Part shown: one piece after another, positions 1 through 7,569 of the stretch
How the letters are laid out: each line of letters starts with the position of its first letter
Position numbering within the stretch: the stretch's first letter is position 1
Translations under genes and position numbers: made by a program
Notes under the pieces: generated by a model
Databases searched by the model: none
What the model saw: only the letters and a program-made list of their open reading frames with translations
What the model was told of the DNA's origin: nothing
Assembly: GCA_964440605.1 (NCBI GenBank)
Contig: CAYTSW010000036.1
Location: 1 to 21,725 of the forward strand
From: CAYTSW01 sp964440605
Lineage (GTDB): Bacteria > Planctomycetota > Phycisphaerae > Phycisphaerales > UBA1924
Length of the DNA: 21,725 nt
Direction: 5' to 3'

Positions 1-46
1 CTCGCCCTAATGCGGATGCGCCGAGCCGACATGAGAGGGACCAACG

Positions 47-355
47 ATGCATCGTCCGGTACCGGTAGCGGCACTGGCCGGCTGTTTTGGTCTCAGCGGC
101 TTCGCCGTTGCGATCGTCAGCGGGCTCGCGTCGGGCCGCGACGCGGCCTACGTGCTCGAAGATGCGCTGCTGGCGCTGCTCATCTGCTGGGTGGTCGGCA
201 GCGTCGTCGGCAGGATCGCCCAGACGATCGTGAGCGAGCATCTCACACGAGTGGTGGGGGAGCCGCCCGGGCTGGACCCCGCCGGTGGTGTCAGTCTCGT
301 CGACGCGGAGGGCGTCCCCGTGAACGATGCCGTCCCCGAGAGCGCAGCGGCGTGA
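47..355 (+). CDS. small two-helix membrane protein upstream of the sigma factor
   Basis: I do not recognise a family for this 102-residue protein. Two hydrophobic stretches, about residues 5-27 and 34-58, should span the inner membrane. They are followed by a roughly 40-residue hydrophilic tail rich in Gly, Pro, Val and Ala. The ATG is preceded by a purine-rich GAGAGGGA at 33-40 with a 6-nt gap, which supports this start. It lies 184 bp before a FliA/WhiG-type sigma factor on the same strand. In many bacteria that sigma gene closes a flagellar export operon (flhB-flhA-flhF-flhG), so a flagellum-related role is possible. That is inferred from position only. The reading frame is clean and its composition matches its neighbours. 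Confidence 0.7.
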   Translation: MHRPVPVAALAGCFGLSGFAVAIVSGLASGRDAAYVLEDALLALLICWVVGSVVGRIAQTIVSEHLTRVVGEPPGLDPAGGVSLVDAEGVPVNDAVPESAAA

Positions 356-539
356 TGCCGCCCGGCCGCTCCGACTATCGAGCCCGCCCCCGTCTGCCGG
401 TGATAAATCGGCCCATCCCGACGCGTTATCCGGACACGCCGGTTGACGCGCGCTCGTCCAGCGGTTCTGATAACCGCGTGACCGCCAAGGATGGCGCTTA
501 CAGCCGCGTTCGCGCGGCACAACGGCCAAGGAGAGGACC

Positions 540-1445
540 ATGCCGACTTTGAAGGCCTCAACGTTCGCCACCGCGCCTTCCGAACCCATCCGCCACGAAG
601 CGGACCAGGACTCGGATGCGACGATCGACGTCATCGCGTCCTACCGCGCATCGCGCCAGACCCGGGAGCGTCTCGACGCCATGGACATGGCCGACGTGTG
701 GACCGAGTACCGCGCCAAGGCCACCGACGAGGTGCGCAACTACCTCGTCGAGAAGTATCACCCGCTGGTGCGGTACAACGCCGAGCGCGTCTACACGCGC
801 CTCCCCGACGAGGTCGATGTGGAGGACCTCGTCTCCGTCGGGTTCTTCGGGCTGCTCGACGCGATCAAGAACTTCAAACCCGACTTGAACGTGAAGTTCG
901 AAACCTACTGTGCCCAGCGCATCCGTGGCGCCATCCTCGACGAGCTCCGCGCCATGGACTGGGTGCCCCGGCTCGTCCGCCACCGCACCTCGCGCGTCGA
1001 GCAGGTCAGGAGCAGGCACGAGATGCGCTTCGGCCGCAAACCCAACGAAGAGGAGATCTCCAACGCGCTGGGCGTGGACGAGGAAGAGGTCAAGAAGATC
1101 CTCAAAGACGGCTCGGCCGTCCAGATGAGCTCGCTCAACCGCCAGCGCTACCAGAGCGACGGCTCGCGCGAAGTCCGCGAGATCGACGTGCTCGAGGACG
1201 GGCGGCAGATCGACCCCCTCGCCGAGATCCAGCGCCGCGACCTCAAGACCCTGCTCACCAAGGGCCTCAGTCGCGCCGAACGCCTCATCGTCGTCCTCTA
1301 CTACTACGAGCAGATGACCATGAAGGAGATCGGCGCCACGCTCGACCTCTCCGAGTCGCGCGTCAGCCAGATGCACTCCTCCATCCTCGCCCGCCTCAAG
1401 GCCCAGCTCCAGCACCGCGAGCGCGAGTTCGAGCCTGTCGAGTGA
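540..1445 (+). CDS. fliA: FliA/WhiG-type alternative sigma factor (sigma-28 family)
   Basis: This 301-residue protein is a group 3 sigma-70 factor that directs RNA polymerase to flagellar or motility promoters. Region 2 is at about residues 72-145 and carries the core-binding and -10 motifs (DLVSVGFFGLLDAIKNF, FETYCAQRIRGAILDELR). Region 3 is at about 152-200. Region 4 is at about 237-290, with the -35 helix-turn-helix in EIGATLDLSESRVSQMHSS. There is no region 1.1, as expected for this group. The first 48 residues form a hydrophilic extension not seen in short FliA proteins. AAGGAGAGG at 528-536 sits just upstream of the ATG. The last bases overlap the GTG start of folK, so the two are probably translated together. 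Family placement is sure. FliA rather than WhiG or a related stress sigma cannot be settled here, and no anti-sigma factor (FlgM) gene is visible. Confidence 0.92.
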   Translation: MPTLKASTFATAPSEPIRHEADQDSDATIDVIASYRASRQTRERLDAMDMADVWTEYRAKATDEVRNYLVEKYHPLVRYNAERVYTRLPDEVDVEDLVSVGFFGLLDAIKNFKPDLNVKFETYCAQRIRGAILDELRAMDWVPRLVRHRTSRVEQVRSRHEMRFGRKPNEEEISNALGVDEEEVKKILKDGSAVQMSSLNRQRYQSDGSREVREIDVLEDGRQIDPLAEIQRRDLKTLLTKGLSRAERLIVVLYYYEQMTMKEIGATLDLSESRVSQMHSSILARLKAQLQHREREFEPVE

Positions 1446-1945
1446 CGCCCCACCGACCACCCCGGCCAACTGGCGCCGTCGCCTTCGGCTCCAACCTCGG
1501 CGACCGAAACGCCCACATTAGTCACGCCCTCGACCGCCTCCGCGCCGTCGAGGGCGTTGTCGTTCGTGCGGTGTCCGACATCATCGAGACCCGGCCCGTC
1601 GGCCCGCCCGGCCAGGGTCTATACCTCAACGGCTGCCTCACGATCGACACCGACCTCCCGCCTCACGACCTGCTCAGCCTTCTTCAGACCATCGAGTCCG
1701 AGCGCGGCCGCGAGCGCGCCCGCGAAGCCCGCTGGGGCCCCCGCACGCTCGACCTCGACCTCCTCCTCTTGGGCGACACCGTCATCAACGAGCCCGGCCT
1801 CACCCTCCCGCACCCGCGCCTCCACGAGCGCGACTTCGTCCTCGTACCCCTCGCCCAGATCGCCCCCGACCTCGTGCACCCAACGCTCGACGCCACGATC
1901 ACCGAACTGCGCCGGCGGCTCCACGCCGAGGGTTCGTCTTCCTAA
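1442..1945 (+). CDS. folK: 2-amino-4-hydroxy-6-hydroxymethyldihydropteridine pyrophosphokinase
   Basis: HPPK transfers pyrophosphate from ATP to 6-hydroxymethyl-7,8-dihydropterin, the step before dihydropteroate synthase in folate synthesis. The 167 residues cover the whole family: FGSNLGDR at 15-22, RPVGPPGQGLYLNG at 51-64, RWGPRTLDLDLLLLGD at 97-112, and LPHPRLHERDFVLVPL at 122-137. The two aspartates of DLDLL (104 and 106) match the Mg-binding pair of E. coli HPPK. The frame stays open far upstream, but that part is antisense-like Arg/Pro-rich sequence inside the sigma gene. The GTG at 1442 overlaps the sigma-factor TGA by 4 nt (GTGA) and puts the conserved domain near the N-terminus, so I chose it. 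Translational coupling to the sigma gene is inferred. No other folate gene is in the window. Confidence 0.93.
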   Translation: MTPHRPPRPTGAVAFGSNLGDRNAHISHALDRLRAVEGVVVRAVSDIIETRPVGPPGQGLYLNGCLTIDTDLPPHDLLSLLQTIESERGRERAREARWGPRTLDLDLLLLGDTVINEPGLTLPHPRLHERDFVLVPLAQIAPDLVHPTLDATITELRRRLHAEGSSS

Positions 1946-1978
1946 TCGACGACGCCCCTTCGCATAGCATCAGCCGCC

Positions 1979-3289
1979 ATGCGAACGCTCACAGTCATGC
2001 TCGCCATCGTGCACCTCGGCCTCGCGAACATCGCGGCCGCGCAGTCAGGACTCTCTCACAACGCCGACAACCGCCCCGTCGCCGTCGATCCCCAAGGCGT
2101 CTTCGCCGACCTGCGCGAGACCTACTCCACCCACGCCATCCGCGAACGCATCGTCATGACCGTCCGCGACGGCGACGCGCGACTCCTCGAAGATATCCAC
2201 TTCACCACCCGCCGCATCGACGGTTTCGCCGAGCCCGAGATCGAGCTCGGACTCGGCGAGTACACCTTCTGGACCCGCCCGCCCGAAGCCGGCGTCTCCG
2301 GCGCGGGCGTCATCCGCGTGCAGCACCAACTCAACGCCTCCTCCTACGTCCAGCTCGAGTGCGCCGCCGCGTCGTCCACGTTCGATTGCGTCCGCGAGAG
2401 CCTGCCCCCCGTCATCCTGCCTCAGCTCGGGCTCGCGCTGGATGCGCCCAGCGCCGAGTTGGTCCCGCCGTTCGGCCAACTGAACTGGAGCGACGCCCGC
2501 GTCGTCCCCGGCGACGAACGGCTGGGCATCGCGCCCTACGTCCGCCTCCTGGCGATGAGCGACCGCATGCGCGTGGTCGTCGAAGCCGTCACCGACGAGA
2601 CGCTCGACACGCTCGTCATCCGCCGCGTCGAAGCCGAGGCCCTCGGTCGGCCGCTGCGCATCACGCTCGACGTCGAGCAGCGCGGTTCGCTGACGCGACG
2701 GGTCGGCGTCGAAGTCGCCCACCTGACGCGCCTCGATTCGCTCGAGTCGCTGGTGCCGCGGCTGGGTGACGTTGTCGCGGGCGTCGAGATGCCCGAGATC
2801 CCCGCGGAGTTCTGGACTGTCGACGAACGTGCTCCGCTCGCAGATTGGCACGCACGGCTCGTCGTGGTCTTCTGGGGGGGCGACGTAACGGATGAACTCA
2901 CCCCAGCAACCGCGATCGGCCTGAATGCCGCCCGAACGGCCGCCAAGAGACTGCGCGGCGATGTCCGCATCGAGCCGATGGCTGTCTTCGACCCCGTCCG
3001 CATCACCGGCGAACGCGACGTGCAGGGCCTCGTCATGGACCTCTATCAGGCCGTCGAGCCGGAGATCCTGTACTACTCGATCTCCGAACGGCGCAGCTTG
3101 CGGCGATTCACAGCCGAGGGCAGCGCCGCGCTGGTCGTGGTCGACTCGGGCAATGTGGTGCGTGAGGTGATCGACCTCGACGAACTCGCGCAGCGTGTGG
3201 ATATGGGCGACTTCGGCGCGCGGGAAGCTGCGATGGAAGCCGCGGGCCGAGCGGTCTCGGTGCTGCGTAACGCGCCGAACTCCCCGTAG
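1979..3289 (+). CDS. secreted protein of unknown function
   Basis: I do not recognise this 436-residue protein. The N-terminus is a signal peptide: Arg at position 2, a hydrophobic stretch, then an Ala-rich AAA|Q cleavage site near residue 21. The mature part has no further membrane segment and few cysteines. It looks like mixed alpha/beta sequence, with a mostly helical C-terminus rich in Ala and Glu. No enzymatic motif stands out. It begins 33 bp after folK. No clear Shine-Dalgarno precedes the ATG, and TAGCAT at 1965-1970 could be a -10 element giving a very short leader. The product is probably periplasmic. Its closest analogue in the window is the secreted protein at 19654-21621, which is similar only in being exported and lacking a known domain. 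Confidence 0.8.
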   Translation: MRTLTVMLAIVHLGLANIAAAQSGLSHNADNRPVAVDPQGVFADLRETYSTHAIRERIVMTVRDGDARLLEDIHFTTRRIDGFAEPEIELGLGEYTFWTRPPEAGVSGAGVIRVQHQLNASSYVQLECAAASSTFDCVRESLPPVILPQLGLALDAPSAELVPPFGQLNWSDARVVPGDERLGIAPYVRLLAMSDRMRVVVEAVTDETLDTLVIRRVEAEALGRPLRITLDVEQRGSLTRRVGVEVAHLTRLDSLESLVPRLGDVVAGVEMPEIPAEFWTVDERAPLADWHARLVVVFWGGDVTDELTPATAIGLNAARTAAKRLRGDVRIEPMAVFDPVRITGERDVQGLVMDLYQAVEPEILYYSISERRSLRRFTAEGSAALVVVDSGNVVREVIDLDELAQRVDMGDFGAREAAMEAAGRAVSVLRNAPNSP

Positions 3290-3435
3290 AGATCGGGTGT
3301 TCGTGCAGGCGTAGACCTGCCTGCGACGCAAAGATGGGCGGTCGGCAAGCGTGGGCACCGGTGGGGTCCTCCATGCAGATCCAAGAAGGCAAGCCGCGTA
3401 AGCCGATTAAGAATGGAACAATCCCCGGCGAACCC

Positions 3436-3443
3436 GAGGGAGG
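3436..3443 (+). promoter_or_regulatory. Shine-Dalgarno site that sets the glutaminase start
   Basis: GAGGGAGG stands 7 nt before the in-frame GTG at 3451. It is the best ribosome binding site in this stretch. The upstream in-frame ATGs at 3334 and 3373 lack a comparable site, and the residues they would add look unconserved and low in structure. Confidence 0.6.
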
Positions 3444-3450
3444 CCGCCCA

Positions 3451-4992
3451 GTGCTTGATACGCGCGAACGACATCTGTACCGGTCCATGCTCACCTTGGG
3501 CGAGGACCGCGTCCGCGCCTCGGAAGTCCGGCGCGTCCTCGAAGAGGCCGGCCTCCGCGCCGACGATCCGCGCCTGCGGTCCATTATCGGGGCGTTGCGC
3601 GATCTCCCCGCCGACGCCCAGCTCGACGAGCACGACTTCTTCGACATCGTCCGCCCCGGCATCCTCGCGCTCGAGGCCGCGGTCACGCGTTCCCTCGTCA
3701 TCCCCGAGTTCCCCGACTTCAAGCAGCGCGTGCTCGCCATCTTCGACGAGACCGTCGACAACCACGAGGGCGCCGTCGCCGACTACATCCCGCAGCTCAG
3801 CCGCGTCGATCCAGAGCTGTACGGCATGTCCATCTGCACCATTGACGGTCAGCGCATCCGCGCGGGCGACGCCGACGAGCGCTTCTGCGTGCAGTCCGTC
3901 TCCAAGGCCATCAGCTACTGCCTGGCGCTGGAGGAGCTCGGAGAAGACACCGTCCACGCCCACATGGGCTGCGAGCCCAGCGGCGTCAGCTTCAACGAGC
4001 TCTCGCTCAACCCCGAAGGCAGGCCTCACAACCCGATGATCAACGCCGGCGGCATCATGTGCGCCGCGCTCATCCAACGACACCTCCCCATCGCCGACCG
4101 CTTCGATCACGTCGCGACCATGTGGGCCCGCCTCGCCGGCGGCTCGCCGCCCGGTTTCTCCAACGCCGTCTACCTCTCCGAACGCGCCACCGCCGACCGC
4201 AACTTCGCGCTGGGCTACTCCATGCGCGAACACCGCGCGTTCCCCGAAGGCTCCGACCTCATTGAGTCACTCGAGTTCTACTTTCAGATCTGCTCGCTCG
4301 AGATGACCGCCGAGACGCTCAGCGTCGTCGCCGCCACCCTCGCCGGCGGCGGGCTGTGCCCCCTCACGGGCGAACAGGTCCTCCAGCCCCGCACGGTCCA
4401 GAGCTGCCTCTCTCTCATGCTCTCCTGCGGCATGTACGACTACTCCGGCGAGTGGGCCTTCCGCATCGGCCTGCCCGCCAAGTCGGGCGTTTCGGGCGTC
4501 GTCATGACCGTCGTCCCCAACGTTCTGGGCATCTGCACCTGGTCCCCACGCCTCGATACGCAGGGCAACAGCGTGCGCGGCATCGAGTTCTGCAAGCGAC
4601 TTGTGCAGCGGTTCAACTTCCACGTTTACGACGGGCTGGGCGAGAGCCACTCCGACAAGCTCGATCCGCGCCTGCGCGAAGACGCCGACGAACGCCAGTT
4701 CATGCTCGACACGTGCTGGGCCGCCAGCGAGGGCGACCTGGAGGGCCTCCAGCGTCTCGTCCTGCGCGGGGCGGACCCCAACGCCGAGGACTACGACGGG
4801 CGCACCCCGCTGCACCTGGCGGCCTCGGAAGGCCGCGCGGACGCCGTCCGTTTGCTCCTCAAACTCGGCGCGTCCCCCGACGCGCGCGATCGCTGGGGCA
4901 ACACGCCGCTGGACGACGCCAAGCGCGAAGGCGCCGGGGACGTCGAACGCATCCTGAGCAGCGACGCCGCCTCCCGAAAGTCCGCCGGCTAG
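3451..4992 (+). CDS. glsA: long-type glutaminase with ankyrin-repeat tail (animal GLS-like)
   Basis: Glutaminase hydrolyses L-glutamine to glutamate and ammonia. From the GTG the protein has 513 residues, well above the roughly 300 of common bacterial GlsA. Residues 1-100 resemble the helical, EF-hand-like N-terminal part of animal GLS (VRRVLEEAGLRADDPRL, LDEHDFFDIVRPGI). Residues 105-395 are the beta-lactamase-like catalytic domain. Ser149 and Lys152 form the SxxK pair, with Tyr112, Asn198 (RPHNPMINAG), Glu244 and Asn251 (SERATADRNFALGY), Tyr277 and Tyr329 (SCGMYDYSG). Residues 415-505 hold about three ankyrin repeats (DGRTPLHLAASEGRADAVRL). The loop FNELSLNPEG at 181-190 matches the activation loop of human GLS. 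An ATG at 3334 would add 39 unconserved residues. It is probably cytoplasmic, since no signal peptide is seen. It converges on murA with a 32-bp gap. Confidence 0.93.
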   Translation: MLDTRERHLYRSMLTLGEDRVRASEVRRVLEEAGLRADDPRLRSIIGALRDLPADAQLDEHDFFDIVRPGILALEAAVTRSLVIPEFPDFKQRVLAIFDETVDNHEGAVADYIPQLSRVDPELYGMSICTIDGQRIRAGDADERFCVQSVSKAISYCLALEELGEDTVHAHMGCEPSGVSFNELSLNPEGRPHNPMINAGGIMCAALIQRHLPIADRFDHVATMWARLAGGSPPGFSNAVYLSERATADRNFALGYSMREHRAFPEGSDLIESLEFYFQICSLEMTAETLSVVAATLAGGGLCPLTGEQVLQPRTVQSCLSLMLSCGMYDYSGEWAFRIGLPAKSGVSGVVMTVVPNVLGICTWSPRLDTQGNSVRGIEFCKRLVQRFNFHVYDGLGESHSDKLDPRLREDADERQFMLDTCWAASEGDLEGLQRLVLRGADPNAEDYDGRTPLHLAASEGRADAVRLLLKLGASPDARDRWGNTPLDDAKREGAGDVERILSSDAASRKSAG

Positions 4993-5024
4993 CTCTGCGA
5001 GGTCGGTGCTCGTCGTGCGCAGGC

Positions 5025-6338
5025 TCACGAGTCCAGCATCGGCAGCTCACGCTCATCCACGCGCTGGATCGCCGCCCCCACATCCGCGAGCCGTTGTTCC
5101 AGCCGCTCGTATCCGCGGTCGAGGTGATAGACGCGCCGGACGATCGTCCGTCCACGCGCCGCCAGCCCCGCGAGCACGAGGCACGCCGAGGCGCGCAGGT
5201 CGCTGGCCATCACCGGCGCGCCGATGAGACGCTCCACGCCGCTGACGACCACCGTCGGCCCCTGGCGGAAGAGCCGCGCGCCCATCCGTGACAGTTCGGC
5301 GACGTGCAGGAAGCGCTCGGGGAAGATCCGCTCGGTGATGACGCTGTTGCCCCGCGCAAGGCACAGCAGCGCCATCATCTGGGCCTGAAGATCGGTGGGG
5401 AAGCCCGGGTGAGGCTGCGTCGTCACCGTGACCGGCTCCAGCCGTTCCGGACCGGACAGCCGCACGATGGCGCGCATCGGATCGCCGCTCTCCATCGTAA
5501 TCGTCGCCCCCGCGCGCTCGAGGTGGTCCGTTAACGCCATCAAGGCATCGAGCGGGCACCCTTCGAGCACGAGGTCGCCCGCGTTCATCGCCGCCGCGAT
5601 CAGCAGCGTGCCCGCCTCGATGCGGTCCGGCATCACGTCGTGCTCGGCGCCGTGCAGGGCGTCGACGCCCTCGATGGTGATGCGCGGCGTCCCGGCGCCG
5701 CTGATCTGCGCGCCCATCGAGGTCAGCAGCCGCGCGACGTCCACGATCTCCGGCTCGCAAGCCGCCGATTCGATGATCGTGGTCCCGCGCGCGAGCGTCG
5801 CCGCGGACATCACGTTCGCGGTGCCGAGCACGGTGGGCCCGAAGGGGCCGCCGAGAAACACCCGCGCGCCGATCAGCCGTCCCCCGTCGGGCGCGCGCGC
5901 CGTGATGTCGCCCGACTCGAGTTCGATACGAGCGCCGAGCGCTTCCAGCCCGCGCAGGTGCAGGTCGACCGGGCGTTCACCGATCGCGCACCCGCCGGGC
6001 ATGGAGACGCGCGCCTCGCCGCGACGCGCCAGCAGCGGGCCGAGCACGCACACACTGGCGCGCATCGTGCGCACGATGTCGTACCGCGCGTGCGACGAGG
6101 ACGATTCGGTGGTGTGCAGCGCGACCGAGCGGTCGTCGTGATGCCGGGCGTCGCACCCGAGCTCGTGCAGCAGACGGCGCATGTTCGCGATGTCCGCCAG
6201 CCGCGGCACGCCCCGCAGCGTCACCGGCTCGTCGGTCAGCAGGCCGCACGCCATCAGCGGCAGGGCGGCGTTCTTCGAGCCACGGACGGCGAGCCGACCG
6301 CTCAGGGGCCGACCGCCGTCGATCAGGAAGGCATCCAT
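5025..6338 (-). CDS. murA: UDP-N-acetylglucosamine 1-carboxyvinyltransferase
   Basis: MurA transfers enolpyruvate from PEP to UDP-GlcNAc, the first committed step of peptidoglycan synthesis in the cytoplasm. The 437 residues match the normal family length and the two-lobed EPSP-synthase fold. SKNAALPLM with Lys22 is near the N-terminus. The active-site loop reads MPGGCAIGERPVDLHLRGLE, with Cys117 as the catalytic cysteine that fosfomycin alkylates. Asp-containing PGFPTDLQAQ and ITERIFPERFLHVAEL follow in the second lobe. The frame extends upstream to about 6551, but the ATG at 6336-6338 has AAGGAG 7 nt before it and begins directly with the family's first strand. The Cys form suggests the enzyme would be fosfomycin-sensitive rather than Cys-to-Asp resistant. 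It diverges from the fibro-slime gene. Confidence 0.96.
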   Translation of the reverse strand: MDAFLIDGGRPLSGRLAVRGSKNAALPLMACGLLTDEPVTLRGVPRLADIANMRRLLHELGCDARHHDDRSVALHTTESSSSHARYDIVRTMRASVCVLGPLLARRGEARVSMPGGCAIGERPVDLHLRGLEALGARIELESGDITARAPDGGRLIGARVFLGGPFGPTVLGTANVMSAATLARGTTIIESAACEPEIVDVARLLTSMGAQISGAGTPRITIEGVDALHGAEHDVMPDRIEAGTLLIAAAMNAGDLVLEGCPLDALMALTDHLERAGATITMESGDPMRAIVRLSGPERLEPVTVTTQPHPGFPTDLQAQMMALLCLARGNSVITERIFPERFLHVAELSRMGARLFRQGPTVVVSGVERLIGAPVMASDLRASACLVLAGLAARGRTIVRRVYHLDRGYERLEQRLADVGAAIQRVDERELPMLDS

Positions 6339-6345
6339 GCCTCGT

Positions 6346-6351
6346 CTCCTT
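6346..6351 (-). promoter_or_regulatory. Shine-Dalgarno site that sets the murA start
   Basis: The minus strand reads AAGGAG here, 7 nt before the ATG at 6338. It decides for this start over the in-frame upstream candidates. Confidence 0.65.
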
Positions 6352-6389
6352 GGCTGGTGTGACCCATCGGCGATGAGCGTTCGGGTCCG

Positions 6390-6395
6390 ATCATA
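6390..6395 (-). promoter_or_regulatory. candidate -10 element for murA
   Basis: The minus strand reads TATGAT, five of six matches to the sigma-70 -10 consensus, about 50 bp before the murA ATG in otherwise GC-rich DNA. No convincing -35 hexamer lies 16-18 bp upstream, so this is a weak call. Confidence 0.3.
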
Positions 6396-6593
6396 TCGCC
6401 CCGGTCGCGTTGCCGAGGGGAGCGTGCTGATCGGGGGCCGCACGACCGGCATCGCTTCTCCCTGTTCGCGATCCGCCCACTTGCAGATGGGCACGCCTGA
6501 ATCGGAGGTTTGAAGTGCTCGCCCGTCGCCGGCCCGGGGCGAGACGCCCACCGCTGGATCGGGCCGACACCACGCCGCCCAGGAGGCCGCGCC

Positions 6594-7475
6594 ATGCCAG
6601 GCTCCACCAACATCGCTCGCAGGCTCTTCCGTTCGCTCGTTCCCGCCGGGGCCGTGGTGATGATCGCGGGCCTCGCGGCGCCGCTCACCTCCGTCCCCCA
6701 GGCCGTCGCCAGTGACAACGACGAGGCCACAGGCCCGGACTCAATCCGCCTCACCGGCATCGTCCGCGACTTCCGGACCGAGCACCCGGACATGGAAACC
6801 TACCCGGACATGTTCTACAGGGACTGGAACGGCGCCAATGGCGTCTATGAAGGCCTCGTCGCCGACACGCTCGACGCCGACGGCAAGCCCGTCTTCAACG
6901 AGGATTTGCTCGAGGACCGCACCTGGGAAGACATCCCGCTCACGTCACGCGAGTCGCTCGCGCAGTGGTTCCGTGACATTCCGGGCATCAACCTATCGAT
7001 CGCCCACGAGATCACTCTCGAGCGACAGGGCGACCTCTACGTCTTCGCCAAGGAACGCCCCGAATACTTCTTCCCCATCGACAACGCCGGCTTCGGCAAC
7101 TCGCAGGGCTGGCTGCGTTGGGCGCAGCCCGGCTCCCGAAACTTCCACTTCACGTTCGAGCTCGAAACCGAGTTCACCTACATCGACCCGGAGGACCGCG
7201 ATTACGACCTCGTCTTCAGCTTCACGGGCGACGACGATGTCTGGGTCTTCATCAACGGCAAGCTCGCCGTCGACATCGGCGGCGTGCACTCTCAGGCCAG
7301 CCGCTCCGTGAATCTCGACTCCAAGGCGCAGGAACTCGGACTTGAGCCGGGCGAGTCGTACCAACTCAAGCTCTTTTTCGCCGAGCGTCACTCCAGCGAA
7401 TCCAACTTCCGCATCGAGACCACGCTGGTGCTCCGCACCGCCGAACTCCCGAACTCGGCACACCTCTTCGATTGA
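6594..7475 (+). CDS. secreted fibro-slime-domain protein
   Basis: This 293-residue protein has a signal peptide with a basic n-region (IARRLFR), a hydrophobic core, and a likely AVA|S cut near residue 39. The rest resembles the fibro-slime domain, first noted in Fibrobacter and Dictyostelium surface proteins. It includes an Asp/Phe-rich RDFRTEHPDMETYPDMF at about 58-74 and the diagnostic core FSFTGDDDVWVFINGKLAVD at about 208-227 followed by IGGVHS. The core is a PA14-like beta-sandwich with acidic, probably metal- or sugar-binding loops. It is therefore a likely surface or periplasmic carbohydrate-binding or adhesion protein. No C-terminal anchor or sorting motif is present. AGGAGG at 6581-6586 lies 7 nt before the ATG and rules out the longer frame from 6510. 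A hairpin terminator follows. Domain identity is firm, ligand unknown. Confidence 0.88.
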   Translation: MPGSTNIARRLFRSLVPAGAVVMIAGLAAPLTSVPQAVASDNDEATGPDSIRLTGIVRDFRTEHPDMETYPDMFYRDWNGANGVYEGLVADTLDADGKPVFNEDLLEDRTWEDIPLTSRESLAQWFRDIPGINLSIAHEITLERQGDLYVFAKERPEYFFPIDNAGFGNSQGWLRWAQPGSRNFHFTFELETEFTYIDPEDRDYDLVFSFTGDDDVWVFINGKLAVDIGGVHSQASRSVNLDSKAQELGLEPGESYQLKLFFAERHSSESNFRIETTLVLRTAELPNSAHLFD

Positions 7476-7518
7476 TCAGCACGGGTCCGCCGATGAGACC
7501 GTTACGGCCGCCTCCCGG

Positions 7519-7547
7519 GGAAGCACCACGACCGTGCTTCCTCGTTT
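7519..7547 (+). terminator. hairpin terminator after the fibro-slime gene
   Basis: GGAAGCAC (7519-7526) and GTGCTTCC (7534-7541) form a perfect 8-bp stem with a 7-nt loop, followed by TCGTTT. The T-rich side faces the + strand gene that ends at 7475. The convergent cysK ends at 7570, so the hairpin may also shield the two genes from each other. Confidence 0.65.
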
Positions 7548-7569
7548 GCGCGCGCCCGGGGGCTGGTCC

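Noticed and set aside
1..10. possible last codons and TAA of an upstream gene
   Set aside because: Only two sense codons would be visible; nothing supports a call.
404..430. sigma-28-like promoter (TAAA, 15-bp spacer) before the sigma gene
   Set aside because: The -10 half matches GCCGATAA poorly.
443..474. TTGACG ... GATAAC as a sigma-70 promoter before the sigma gene
   Set aside because: The spacer is 20 bp, too long for a confident call.
558..1469. 303-residue open frame antisense to the sigma factor
   Set aside because: Leu/Val/Asp/Gly-rich shadow of a strongly conserved sigma gene.
3305..3324. GCAGG/CCTGC hairpin after the secreted protein
   Set aside because: Short stem, no T-run; not a supported terminator.
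2045..3358. 437-residue open frame antisense to the secreted protein at 1979
   Set aside because: Composition is that of a GC shadow; no start signal or motif. The sense frame carries a signal peptide.
4993..5024. terminator between convergent glutaminase and murA genes
   Set aside because: Only a weak CTCGT/ACGAG pairing and no T-run in 32 bp.
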